From: Litorimonas sp.
GTDB taxonomy: Bacteria; Pseudomonadota; Alphaproteobacteria; Caulobacterales; Maricaulaceae
Assembly: GCA_029936425.1 (NCBI GenBank)
Contig: JAPYSU010000008.1
Location: forward strand, 62,001 to 126,000
Length of the DNA stretch: 64,000 nt
Direction of reading: 5' to 3'
The position numbers were made by a program, and so were the translations under genes. The notes below the pieces were generated by a model. It searched no databases and was not told where the DNA came from. It worked only from the letters and a program-made list of their open reading frames with translations. Shown here piece by piece: positions 1-7,748 of this stretch (position 1 is the first letter of the stretch; every line of letters starts with the position of its first letter).

Positions 1-945
1 TAGACTTGCCGACGTTCTTTTTACATCGACCACCCTTTTTGTATAAAGTCCACCTTCTTTTTCAACCCAAAAAATCAGTCTGGTATCATTCGAGGCATCT
101 TGGCTTAACGTGGCGATAGACTCCAGAAAATCTGCTCCGCCGGCGCGTTCATCCTCGCCGGAGGAAAACTCCACGATTCCGGAAAGCTCTGGCAGTAAAT
201 ATCTCTCGCGCAAAGGATTGGTCGGCAGGATCGTTGTCAGCCTCTTAAGCTCTGATAAATCCCATTCGGACAGAGGAGAGTCCCAATCTAGAATTCGGGA
301 AAGTTCTTCATGATTTCTCAAGGGTGAATTCGCGGGACTCGCTTTATCTTTCATCCTGTAATCTGCCCGCTCTCCCCCCCTGAAGGTGCGGTTGTTATCT
401 GCATCAGAATAATCCCTGAGCTTGGCAAACAAGCCCCGCGACTCCTCGGCGCTGACGCCCAAGCTTTCAAAAAGCTGTTGCAGGTTTTCTTCCGAGCCGT
501 TTGAAAGAGAAATAACGCCTGAAAGGTCTTGCAGGGCCACATAGACCACTTTTGGATTTTGAGAGAGACTCTGACCCGCATCAGACTGTCTGACCTCACC
601 ATTAACCCCCCAAACATCCGGCTCGCTCACATCGCGCACATCCTGTTCGTTCAAAATTTCTCCGTTTTTGCCAATATATCCAAACTCTGTTCGGATAAGG
701 CTTTCCGGATTTATATCGACGCCGCCCTCTACGGTTGTCCCGGTCATTAAAGAATAGAGCGCTTCAGATTCTGCGCTCGCCAGAAGGACTTCATTCCGGC
801 TTTGAGCTTGCAAGGTATCAAGCGCTTTGACGGATCTTTGCAGTCTGTCAGCGGCAATGAGGGTCACAATCGACAAGACCGCAATGACGACAAGAACATA
901 GGGCAAGACAAAGCCGGATTCACCAGAACTGGAGGAGACACTCAT
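1..945 (-). CDS. gspK: Type II secretion minor pseudopilin GspK, C-terminus cut by window edge
   Basis: GspK caps the pseudopilus of the type II secretion system in the inner membrane and periplasm. The open frame runs from an ATG at 945 to the window start without a stop (315 codons visible). Residues 9-30 form a prepilin-like hydrophobic segment (GFVLPYVLVVIAVLSI) after a short leader, with the usual +5 Glu absent, as is typical of GspK. The family motif around residues 180-215 is visible as KLRDYSDADN...GGERADYR...SPANSPLRNHEEL, the counterpart of the canonical DW.DxD...GAE...Y region. Its start overlaps the gspJ stop by 4 bases (ATGA), showing translational coupling. Identification is confident from motif and position; the end lies outside the window. 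Confidence 0.85.
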   Translation of the reverse strand, partial: MSVSSSSGESGFVLPYVLVVIAVLSIVTLIAADRLQRSVKALDTLQAQSRNEVLLASAESEALYSLMTGTTVEGGVDINPESLIRTEFGYIGKNGEILNEQDVRDVSEPDVWGVNGEVRQSDAGQSLSQNPKVVYVALQDLSGVISLSNGSEENLQQLFESLGVSAEESRGLFAKLRDYSDADNNRTFRGGERADYRMKDKASPANSPLRNHEELSRILDWDSPLSEWDLSELKRLTTILPTNPLRERYLLPELSGIVEFSSGEDERAGGADFLESIATLSQDASNDTRLIFWVEKEGGLYTKRVVDVKRTSASL

Positions 946-1637
946 CTGTCAATCTCCAGCCGGTCAGGCAAATATCTGTATTTGTCGACCCTATAAATCC
1001 ACTCAAGAGCCGCATTGGATGATTTTAGCGCTATGGCCACTGGCATGGCTTTGGTTTCAAAAGGCAAAAGCTCTTCCAGTTCTGACTCATCGCGCGATGG
1101 CGGTAAGGGCCAAACATCAGACCAGCGGCCATCCACATATCGGTAGAGAAAATGACTGGAGTCCGGCAGATTGCGGGCCAGATAAATTTCCTGGTTTGCG
1201 CTTAAATAGACAAGATCCCGCCCCGCTTGCTGATTTTCCCTTAGCTGAAGCGTAAAAGACATGACCCCAAAATTATCTTCTTCAATCGCGCGCGTGGACA
1301 GGCCTTCAAACTCTGTTTCCCGGCCTTTGAACGGGCTATCGGGACCGTCTGGCCATTCTGTGACCAGTCCGCGAACCAATTGCGACAGGCTCCGATCAAT
1401 GATGGCGTTGTTCAGCGTGCCCTCTGTATAACGGACCGACTTGCTGGAGACTTCCAACATGGAAGACAAAGACTGAAACAGGCCCAGAGACGCGACCGAC
1501 ATGATCGCCAGGGCGACCAAGACTTCCAGCAGGGAAAATCCCTCGGAGCGATCCGTCTTCTCCCCTTGCAGAGACGGCGCAAGGTCAAGCGCAGACCACA
1601 AAAGTGGTCTTATTCTCAAACAGAGAGACTTCACCAT
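942..1637 (-). CDS. gspJ: Type II secretion minor pseudopilin GspJ-like
   Basis: Predicted minor pseudopilin of the type II secretion pseudopilus tip complex, 231 residues. A type IV prepilin signal is clear: cleavage after Gly33 in SEG|FSLLEVLVALAIMSV, with Glu at +5 and a following transmembrane helix. The leader of 33 residues is long, so the true start could lie further in, although no better ATG is seen. The length and the body (F.GRE.EFEGLS, later FLYRYVDGRW) fit GspJ rather than the shorter GspI. It lies 17 bases after the methyltransferase gene and overlaps gspK by 4 bases. gspG, gspH and gspI are not in this window. Confidence 0.75.
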   Translation of the reverse strand: MVKSLCLRIRPLLWSALDLAPSLQGEKTDRSEGFSLLEVLVALAIMSVASLGLFQSLSSMLEVSSKSVRYTEGTLNNAIIDRSLSQLVRGLVTEWPDGPDSPFKGRETEFEGLSTRAIEEDNFGVMSFTLQLRENQQAGRDLVYLSANQEIYLARNLPDSSHFLYRYVDGRWSDVWPLPPSRDESELEELLPFETKAMPVAIALKSSNAALEWIYRVDKYRYLPDRLEIDR

Positions 1638-1654
1638 TTCGCCGCACCATCCAT

Positions 1655-2338
1655 TTAGGACTGAGCCGCTTTTTCAAAGACAGCCATTTTCTGGCCTCTT
1701 GGGTGATTAAATTCTTCAATGTCTGTTAGCGTCAATCCGGCCTTTTCGCCGAGCGCTTCCAACTGGCCGAAAGTATAATGAAACGGATCTTTATGAGCCC
1801 AGCTCTGAATACCGCTTTTATGTAAATAGGGGCCTATACCCACTTCCTCGTCAGGCACTTCAAAAACGGTCACATAAAATATGCCGCCAGGTTTCAGTTG
1901 GGTCGCCGTCTTCTGCAGACAGAGTTCTGCCGAGCCTTCTCCCAGATGGGTGATAATGGAAAACCCGATGGCGAAATCCATTTGCGGCCAGTCAGCAGGA
2001 AATTGAAAGTCTTCGGAAGACGCAAAATTGCCGGGCTTGACTTTCTCGTCCAATTTAAGGTTTTTCAGCTCTACCTCGACCCCCGCCGCAATAAGCATTT
2101 CGTTTTTATCAAACCCAAAATACTGAAAGGCGTCGAGATAAGAGACAAAATGGACACCGCCGCGCAGGCTTCCGCAGCCGACATCCAATAGGTAATGCTC
2201 GGGCTTTAGTCCTTTTGATTTGAGATAGTTGAATTGCAGGCGGCCGATTTCGCCCCATTTGCCGCCGACCAGTTGCCGGTGACGTCCGGAAATAACTTTT
2301 TCGCGCATTCTGTCGGCATCATCATAACGGTTTTCCAT
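1655..2338 (-). CDS. Class I SAM-dependent methyltransferase inside the gsp operon
   Basis: A 227-residue Rossmann-fold methyltransferase. The SAM-binding motif I is LLDVGCGSLRGG at about residues 50-61, followed by an acidic post-strand (GFDKNEM) and a later LKPGGIFYVTVFE strand. The substrate is unknown. It sits 9 bases after gspF and 17 bases before gspJ on the same strand, so it is almost certainly co-transcribed with the secretion genes, in the place where gspG-H-I would normally be. Known prepilin N-methylation is done by the prepilin peptidase GspO/PilD, which has a different fold, so a role in pseudopilin modification would be new and is only inference. It may instead be an unrelated cargo gene. 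Confidence 0.75.
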   Translation of the reverse strand: MENRYDDADRMREKVISGRHRQLVGGKWGEIGRLQFNYLKSKGLKPEHYLLDVGCGSLRGGVHFVSYLDAFQYFGFDKNEMLIAAGVEVELKNLKLDEKVKPGNFASSEDFQFPADWPQMDFAIGFSIITHLGEGSAELCLQKTATQLKPGGIFYVTVFEVPDEEVGIGPYLHKSGIQSWAHKDPFHYTFGQLEALGEKAGLTLTDIEEFNHPRGQKMAVFEKAAQS

Positions 2339-2347
2339 GAAAGCCTC

Positions 2348-3553
2348 CTATAGCGCAAAATCGTAAAGGCTGGTCATGGCCAAGACGATACTGATAACAA
2401 TTGTGCCGACAATCATCGCGATAAGCAAAATAGCCGTGGGTTCCGCCAATCCGGAGAGACGTTTTGTCAAATCCCGTATCTGAGCCTCCTGAGAATCTCC
2501 GATAAAGAGCAGCATTTCCGGCAATCGGCTGGATGTACGTCCCGTGCGTATCATGTCGAGCGTCAGCGGGTCAAAATCGGGAATATTTTCCGCCAAGGCT
2601 TCATCAATATTACGTCCCGCCCGGATTTCTGCGCGAACAAATTCAAGGCGCGATCTGATACGCGGGGACCTCACGCTAAGCTCTCCGAGCTTGAGAGCGG
2701 AGAGCAAGTCTGCGCCGTTATCCAGCGCGATGCCCATGGTCCGCGCCCAGCCCCCCAGATCCGCCTGAACCAGCATCGGCCCGACCATCGGCATTTTCTC
2801 AAAAGCACTGCGGAAGAGATGCCGGTTTGACGTGCGGCGCAGGAAAACACTCAAGGCGCCGACCCCCGCAATCGTCACAATCAAAATCGTCCAGAGGTTT
2901 TCTTTCAAACTCGTTCCCATGGACAGAACCAGTCTGGATATGGCGGGTAAGTTGTCCCGGTTATCGCCAATCAGAGCATCAAAACGCGGAACGACGAATA
3001 AGAACATTAAAAACACGATCGCCCCGCCGACGACGGAGAGAAAAATCGGATAGGACAGAGACGATTTGATTTCCGATCGCATCGCATTTTCATATTCCAT
3101 ACGATTGGCGGCGTCTGTCAGCGCTTTAGCGGATTTGCCGGTCGACTCGCCAAGTTCAGCCAGGCGGGCTACATATATCGGCAAAGCCGGAATATGTTTT
3201 TCAAGCGAAACCGAGAGCCGTTCACCGGAGCGCAAATCCGTTCTGATTTTTTCCGAAGACTTCGCCAGGCTTTTATGGGCATTGGATTTGGCCAGGCTGG
3301 AAAGCGCGTCCAGGAGAGAAACCCCCGCATTTAGCAGCGTTGCCATCTGGCGAATATATTTTGACAAATCCTTGGGTTTGACCCGTTTGGGGAGTGCCAA
3401 AAAACTCGTTTCCGGCCTGGTCTCCTTTATTTCATAAACTTCCAGCCGCCTTTTCAGCAGCATGTCCAAAGCGTCGTTCTGTGTTCTGGCCTCGGTCTGG
3501 CCCTTTATCACAACCCCGTTTTTATCAAGCGCCTTGTATAGAAATACGGACAT
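2348..3553 (-). CDS. gspF: Type II secretion inner-membrane platform protein GspF
   Basis: GspF is the polytopic platform protein that couples the GspE ATPase to pseudopilus assembly. The 401-residue product has the usual family length and two repeated T2SSF domains, at about residues 65-190 (IRQMATLLNAGVSLLDAL) and 265-390 (WARTMGIALDNGADLLSALK). Each is followed by hydrophobic segments (about 165-190, 220-240 and 370-395). The N-terminal part (FLYKALDKNGVVIKG) matches the family start. It is the first gene of the visible operon. gspE and gspD, its usual upstream neighbours, are absent. The sequence upstream holds a recombinase remnant and then CRISPR genes, which suggests that the operon was split by insertion. 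Confidence 0.9.
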   Translation of the reverse strand: MSVFLYKALDKNGVVIKGQTEARTQNDALDMLLKRRLEVYEIKETRPETSFLALPKRVKPKDLSKYIRQMATLLNAGVSLLDALSSLAKSNAHKSLAKSSEKIRTDLRSGERLSVSLEKHIPALPIYVARLAELGESTGKSAKALTDAANRMEYENAMRSEIKSSLSYPIFLSVVGGAIVFLMFLFVVPRFDALIGDNRDNLPAISRLVLSMGTSLKENLWTILIVTIAGVGALSVFLRRTSNRHLFRSAFEKMPMVGPMLVQADLGGWARTMGIALDNGADLLSALKLGELSVRSPRIRSRLEFVRAEIRAGRNIDEALAENIPDFDPLTLDMIRTGRTSSRLPEMLLFIGDSQEAQIRDLTKRLSGLAEPTAILLIAMIVGTIVISIVLAMTSLYDFAL

Positions 3554-3668
3554 TTTGCCTTCGGCCTCTTGATGAAATTTGAAAGCGGCGTTTGCTCATA
3601 GCCATCCCTGACCCGCCGCATTCCTACGTCTTAGTAAATTGCATCAGAAAAGACAAAGTGTTTGGTGA

Positions 3669-3935
3669 GTGAGAATTGAGCGGACTAAAATGGCTTTGGT
3701 GGCGGCGAAAGCACGAGGCGTAAAGTTGGGTAAGAATGGAAAGGAGCTAGCTAGAATGAATAAGCTGAAAGCGGAAGAATTTGCCCTGCAGATTATGGGT
3801 AATTTTGGCCGACTAGGAATACATCCCGATATGAGTTTGCAATCAATAGCGAATATACTCAACGAAAGCGGTATTAGAGCGCGAAATGGTGGGAAATGGT
3901 ATAGAATGACCGTATCTCGAATCCTCAAAATTTAA
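3669..3935 (+). pseudogene. C-terminal remnant of a serine recombinase (resolvase)
   Basis: The 88-residue frame begins RIERTKMALVAAKARGVKLG, which matches the end of the serine-recombinase catalytic domain and helix E. It continues with a DNA-binding-like tail (SLQSIANILNESGIRARNGGKW...VSRIL) typical of transposon and phage resolvases. The catalytic N-terminal domain with its nucleophilic serine is missing, and a stop codon lies immediately upstream in frame (TGA at 3666-3668). It is therefore read as a decayed fragment. It marks the left border of the CRISPR/RHS region and is consistent with past element insertion. Confidence 0.75.
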
Positions 3936-4051
3936 CAAAAAGACTTATTAGAGGGCAAAGCGGACGCTGGCTAACTACTATAAAAATGTTAAGCATGGGC
4001 TCAATTGGCTTAAATAGCTGATTATCCCAACTGCTCCGATATCAAAAAGCC
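3936..4051. other. Intergenic spacer between recombinase remnant and tracrRNA
   Basis: No coding frame, repeat or promoter is recognisable here. Together with 4052-4517 it separates the recombinase fragment from cas9. Confidence 0.5.
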
Positions 4052-4082
4052 AAAAAAAGAAGGCGAGCCGTAGCTCGCCTTC
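4052..4082 (-). terminator. Rho-independent terminator of the tracrRNA
   Basis: Perfect 10-bp GC-rich stem (4082-4073 with 4068-4059), a 4-base loop, and a run of seven T on the minus strand (4058-4052). The plus strand has no T run after the hairpin, so it terminates only minus-strand transcription. The tracrRNA is the only thing it can end. Confidence 0.85.
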
Positions 4083-4143
4083 GCATTTCGTGAACTTTCA
4101 AGTTCTTGTTAACGGAAAGTTCGACTTTTCCAGAGTGCTAGAA
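4052..4143 (-). ncRNA. Type II-C tracrRNA (core: anti-repeat, nexus, terminator)
   Basis: Read on the minus strand, 4143-4119 is the reverse complement of 25 bases of the minus-strand CRISPR repeat, with one G:U. Pairing continues to 4108 through a small U-rich internal loop and a bulged U into a lower stem of about 7 pairs. This gives the lower stem-bulge-upper stem shape expected of a repeat:anti-repeat duplex. It is followed by a nexus hairpin at 4105-4092 (5-bp stem, UGAA loop) and a terminator hairpin at 4082-4059 with seven U. The RNA would load Cas9 with crRNAs and direct RNase III processing. The 5' end is not defined and may lie upstream of a degenerate repeat (see 4177-4212). A plus-strand alternative was considered less likely. 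Confidence 0.75.
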
Positions 4144-4176
4144 ATGCACTCTTTCCATAGTCGATAAATCTTCAGT

Positions 4177-4212
4177 TGTCCAGCACTCTGGAAAAGTCGA
4201 ACCAACTGCAAC
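4177..4212 (-). repeat. Degenerate CRISPR repeat upstream of the tracrRNA anti-repeat
   Basis: This stretch matches the 36-base array repeat at 31 of 36 positions (differences at plus-strand repeat positions 1, 2, 5, 21 and 31). It lies in crRNA orientation on the same strand as the tracrRNA, 33 bases before the anti-repeat. The change at position 21 makes a Watson-Crick pair with the adjacent anti-repeat, where array repeats only form G:U. A transcript through both would fold as repeat-loop-anti-repeat-nexus-terminator, that is, as a natural single guide. The bases just upstream (4213 onward, minus strand) would be its targeting segment. Confidence 0.75.
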
Positions 4213-4263
4213 TAGACCTAAAGACGGGAACGGTCACGTCTGAATGCCTAACTTAACATAAAA

Positions 4264-4294
4264 CAAAAAAGTTATTAGGTCTAGGAAACTTTTT
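4264..4294. promoter_or_regulatory. Putative Cas9/guide target or operator upstream of the cas9 promoter
   Basis: Bases 4275-4283 are identical to the 9 bases that precede the degenerate repeat on the tracrRNA strand (reverse complement of 4213-4221). If the long tracrRNA acts as a guide, this is a seed-length match ending 12 bases before the cas9 -35 box, with flank GGAAAC on the 3' side. The same site sits in the loop of an 8-bp inverted repeat (4266-4273 with 4287-4294). A protein operator or a weak hairpin is therefore an alternative reading. Confidence 0.45.
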
Positions 4295-4295
4295 A

Positions 4296-4323
4296 TTGAC
4301 TATTAAAAATAGTAAATTATAAA
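4296..4323 (+). promoter_or_regulatory. Predicted cas9 promoter
   Basis: TTGACT at 4296-4301 and TATAAA at 4318-4323 are separated by 16 bases in very AT-rich DNA. This predicts a transcript start near 4330 and a leader of about 190 bases before the Cas9 start. It is the best sigma-70-type match between the tracrRNA and cas9. Confidence 0.55.
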
Positions 4324-4517
4324 AAATGGGCTGATGTAAAATCATTAAACACAGTGTGGAGCTGTTAAACGTCAAATATAGGGTTCCTGAAGGGAATTCA
4401 ACCCGCTTTATATTACTGTGGTGCACGGGACGGATGATTTTATTTTGCGAGGTAGAGGGCCGCGGCCCTTCGTTTCAGGTCGAATGCCTCGCGTCAGTCC
4501 TTTTTAAGTGGGTCATT

Positions 4518-7500
4518 ATGAAATATCGCATCGGCATTGATCTTGGAACAAATTCGCTGGGTTGGGCGGCTATTCAACTTTCGGAAAAGCTGGAGCCACA
4601 ACAGTTAATGGATATGGGGGTTCGGATATTTTCTGACGCCCGCAACCCCAAGGACAAATCCTCCAATGCGGCGCAACGCCGAGGGCCACGCGGGATGCGG
4701 CGTAATTGGGACCGGAAACTCGCACGAGGACGTTCCATGATGCACGCCCTCGTCGAGGCAGGGCTGTTGCCGGAGGAAAAATCAAAGCGCAAAAAATTGG
4801 AGGCCCTTGATCCTTGGATATTACGTGCACGGGCCCTGGAAGAAGAATTATCTCCCTACGAAATTGGACGGGCTTTGTTTCACTTGCAACAGAGGCGAGG
4901 ATTCAAATCCAATCGTAAAACAGATGGAGAGGGCGATGGGGCTATGTTTGATGCTATTGAGAAAGCCCGCAGGATGATGGACGCGCAGAACGCCCGCACT
5001 TTGGGGGAGTTATTCGGGCGCCCGAGACTAGAGCAATTGCAGGCCAATCAAAGCGCCGCTTCGGGCAAAGGCAAGCCGATGCCGCAGGCGCGGGTTAAGG
5101 CGCGGTCAGAAGGCTCAAAAATGGCCTATGACTATTATCCTGATCGCGCAATGATATTGGATGAGTTCGAGAAAATCTGGGATGCACAGGCAAATTATCA
5201 TTCGGATGTTTTGACGGATGAGGCACATGACAAACTCCGTCATGTCATTGAGCATCAACGCCCCCTCAAACCGCAAAAAGCCGGGAAATGTACATTTCTG
5301 CCGGAAGAGCCCCGCGCCCCCAAAGCCCTGCCGACGGCGCAATATGCCCGTATCCTGCAAGAAGTGAATGCTCTGAAAGTGGGGGCGACGGGTGAAGTAT
5401 CTCAAATCCTGTCCCCAAAACAAAGACAGACTGTTATTGATTATTTAATGACACCCTCATCGAAAACCGGGAAGCGGACATTTAAATCCATTCGCAAACA
5501 ACTCGGCCTGCCGGAATCGCAAAAATTCAGTCACGAAAGTCGTAAACGTGATCACCTGATGGGAGACTCAACGGCGGCTAAACTCATGCAGGACGACTCT
5601 TGGGGCAAGGACTGGCTATCTCTTCCTCGAAAGACACAAGATGAAATTGTTATCAAACTTCTCGAGACCGAACAGGAAGCTGAGCTGATAGCCTGGCTTT
5701 CGAAGGAACATAATGTTGAGACAGAGCAGGCCAAGAACATTGCGCGGACGCGCCTCCCGGACGCGCATGGAAAATTGTCGAAAGCAGCTCTGGACAGGAT
5801 CGTGCCGCATATGGAGACAGGCCTTCGTTATGATGATGCCGCCAAAGCGGAATTTCGTGATCACCGCGCAATGGGCGACGGAGTCATCCATGAAGACGAA
5901 CTGCCTTATTACGGGGAAATTCTCTCGCGCCATACGGCCTTTGAAAAAGATGTTCCCGAGAATGACGAGGAAAAGTTCGGTCGCGTCGCTAATCCGACAG
6001 TTCATGTCGCGTTGAATGAATTGCGTAAAGTTATCAACGATCTTATCCGTCGTTGGGGGCCGCCGGAACAGGTGGTTCTGGAACTGACTCGAGATCTGCC
6101 GCTATCTGACCGGGGATTACGAGATCTTGAGGCCCGTCAGACAAAAAACCAAAAGGCGAATGAAGAGCGGAATAAATGGCTGGAGTCACAAGGACATGCA
6201 ACCAATTATGAAAATCGTCTCAAACTTCGCCTCTATGAAGAAGCTCTCGATGTTTTTGACGGAGTGGCGGTGTGTGTCTTTACCGGTAAAACGATTGCCA
6301 AAACGGAAGTTTTTACGGACGCAGTAGAGGTCGAACATATCTTGCCTCTGTCCAAAACACTGGATGACAGCTTTGCCAATAAAGTTCTGTGCCTGAGGGA
6401 AGCGAACCGTGTTAAGGGGAATAAATCGCCCGCTAAAGCTTTTGATCACAGTCCCGAGGGGTATGATTGGGAAGAACTCGGTCAGAGGGCGGCCCAGTTA
6501 CCGGCCTCCAAACGCTGGCGGTTTGACCCAGATGCCATGCAGCAGTGGGAGGCGCGCGGCGGAAATTTTCTCGCGCGGCAGCTAAATGACACACGTTATA
6601 TCTCCAGATTGGGAAAGACATTTGTCGAGGCCTTGTTCGGAGGGCAAGGTATGAGCGGACAGAAACGTCAGGTCTGGGTTGTACCGGGACGTTTGACATC
6701 TGATCTACGCCACTATGCTGGATTTAATAATTTGGTCGGTTTGACGGGCGGCAATCAGAAAGACAGGACGGATCACCGTCACCACGCCGTGGACGCTCTG
6801 GTTGTGGCGCTGACAGACCAAGCCATGGTCAAACGTGCTTCAGACCTTGAAAGTCGAAAAGACCAGGTAAAGCATTCTGAAATTATGCAGGCAATGGCAG
6901 AGCCTTTGAAACGGTATCGGAAATCCGCTGAAGATCGATTGTCCAAATTAATCATCTCTCACAAACCTGACCATGGGTTTCAGGACTCGATGCATAATGA
7001 TACCGCGTACGGTATTGTCGAAGAAGGGGATAAGAAAAATCAGGCTCTTCTTGTAACAAGAAAACCTCTTGACGCCTTGAGCGCAAATGACTTGCACAAA
7101 ATTGTAGATCCACTTCTTCAGGCGCGTCTGAAAGAAGACTCTCAAGGGCTGACAGGAAAAGACTTTACCACGGCTCTTGTACAATCCGGAAAATCCATGT
7201 CTCCGCCTGTTTACAGCGTTCGCATTCACACACCCATGAAACCAACAAGTTTCGTGACTATTCGACATGGCGAAGAAGATGAACACGTCAAAGCCTATAA
7301 GGGGGACGGTAATTATTGTTATGACATCTTCATGGGACATAAAGGTAAATGGGCCGGAGAAGTCATTACAACCTATCAGGCCTATCAAATGGCTCAGGAC
7401 GATCCGAAGTGGTGGCGCAAGCCTGTCGGGCGCGAAGGGCAGCCCCTGATCATGCGTATCCGGAAAGGAGATATGCTGGAAATAGAGACAGGGGGAGATA

Positions 7501-7706
7501 TTCGCAGAATCGTGGTTGTTTACAAATTTTCCGCGGGCAAAGTAAACATGGCAGAACACCATGAAGCCGATGCCTCGGCCCGCATAAGAGCGAAAGAGCT
7601 TTTGGGGTTTCAGATGTCGCCAGGATCTTTAGGGCAGTCAAATGCCATAAAAGTTACTGTTTCCCCCTCAGGTAAGATCAGACGACATAAATCTGGCTCG
7701 GCATAA
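4518..7706 (+). CDS. cas9: Cas9, type II-C RNA-guided DNA endonuclease
   Basis: Effector nuclease, 1062 residues from the ATG at 4518, in the size range of compact II-C Cas9s. The frame stays open upstream to a GTG at 4356, but homology begins at MKYRIGIDLGTNSLGW, so the inner start is chosen. RuvC-I carries Asp8. An Arg-rich bridge helix lies at about 53-75. RuvC-II is VLELTRD with Glu522. The HNH domain is at about 580-650 (VEHILPLSKTLDDSFANKVL) with His607 and Asn630. RuvC-III is HHAVDAL with His756 and Asp759. Both nuclease sites appear intact, although the residue before the HNH His is Glu rather than the common Asp. The remaining C-terminus is the PAM-interacting part. Followed by cas1 and cas2; no csn2 or cas4 is present, hence II-C. 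Confidence 0.97.
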   Translation: MKYRIGIDLGTNSLGWAAIQLSEKLEPQQLMDMGVRIFSDARNPKDKSSNAAQRRGPRGMRRNWDRKLARGRSMMHALVEAGLLPEEKSKRKKLEALDPWILRARALEEELSPYEIGRALFHLQQRRGFKSNRKTDGEGDGAMFDAIEKARRMMDAQNARTLGELFGRPRLEQLQANQSAASGKGKPMPQARVKARSEGSKMAYDYYPDRAMILDEFEKIWDAQANYHSDVLTDEAHDKLRHVIEHQRPLKPQKAGKCTFLPEEPRAPKALPTAQYARILQEVNALKVGATGEVSQILSPKQRQTVIDYLMTPSSKTGKRTFKSIRKQLGLPESQKFSHESRKRDHLMGDSTAAKLMQDDSWGKDWLSLPRKTQDEIVIKLLETEQEAELIAWLSKEHNVETEQAKNIARTRLPDAHGKLSKAALDRIVPHMETGLRYDDAAKAEFRDHRAMGDGVIHEDELPYYGEILSRHTAFEKDVPENDEEKFGRVANPTVHVALNELRKVINDLIRRWGPPEQVVLELTRDLPLSDRGLRDLEARQTKNQKANEERNKWLESQGHATNYENRLKLRLYEEALDVFDGVAVCVFTGKTIAKTEVFTDAVEVEHILPLSKTLDDSFANKVLCLREANRVKGNKSPAKAFDHSPEGYDWEELGQRAAQLPASKRWRFDPDAMQQWEARGGNFLARQLNDTRYISRLGKTFVEALFGGQGMSGQKRQVWVVPGRLTSDLRHYAGFNNLVGLTGGNQKDRTDHRHHAVDALVVALTDQAMVKRASDLESRKDQVKHSEIMQAMAEPLKRYRKSAEDRLSKLIISHKPDHGFQDSMHNDTAYGIVEEGDKKNQALLVTRKPLDALSANDLHKIVDPLLQARLKEDSQGLTGKDFTTALVQSGKSMSPPVYSVRIHTPMKPTSFVTIRHGEEDEHVKAYKGDGNYCYDIFMGHKGKWAGEVITTYQAYQMAQDDPKWWRKPVGREGQPLIMRIRKGDMLEIETGGDIRRIVVVYKFSAGKVNMAEHHEADASARIRAKELLGFQMSPGSLGQSNAIKVTVSPSGKIRRHKSGSA

Positions 7707-7748
7707 ATCTTGCAAAGACCTATCCCCTAAGTCAGCACAGGGGGTAAT

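Noticed and set aside
3669..3935. An intact serine recombinase
   Set aside because: Only the C-terminal part exists, and a stop codon directly precedes it in frame; the catalytic domain is not found in other frames nearby.
4144..4300. A plus-strand tracrRNA using 4177-4212 as anti-repeat and a weak A/T-rich hairpin at 4266-4294 as terminator
   Set aside because: The locus is self-complementary, so this is possible. The duplex would have no bulge and the terminator is weak, while the minus strand has an internal loop, nexus hairpin and strong terminator. RNA data could reverse this choice.
4356..4517. N-terminal extension of Cas9 from a GTG at 4356
   Set aside because: The 54 extra residues resemble no Cas9 sequence, and the conserved protein begins exactly at the ATG at 4518.
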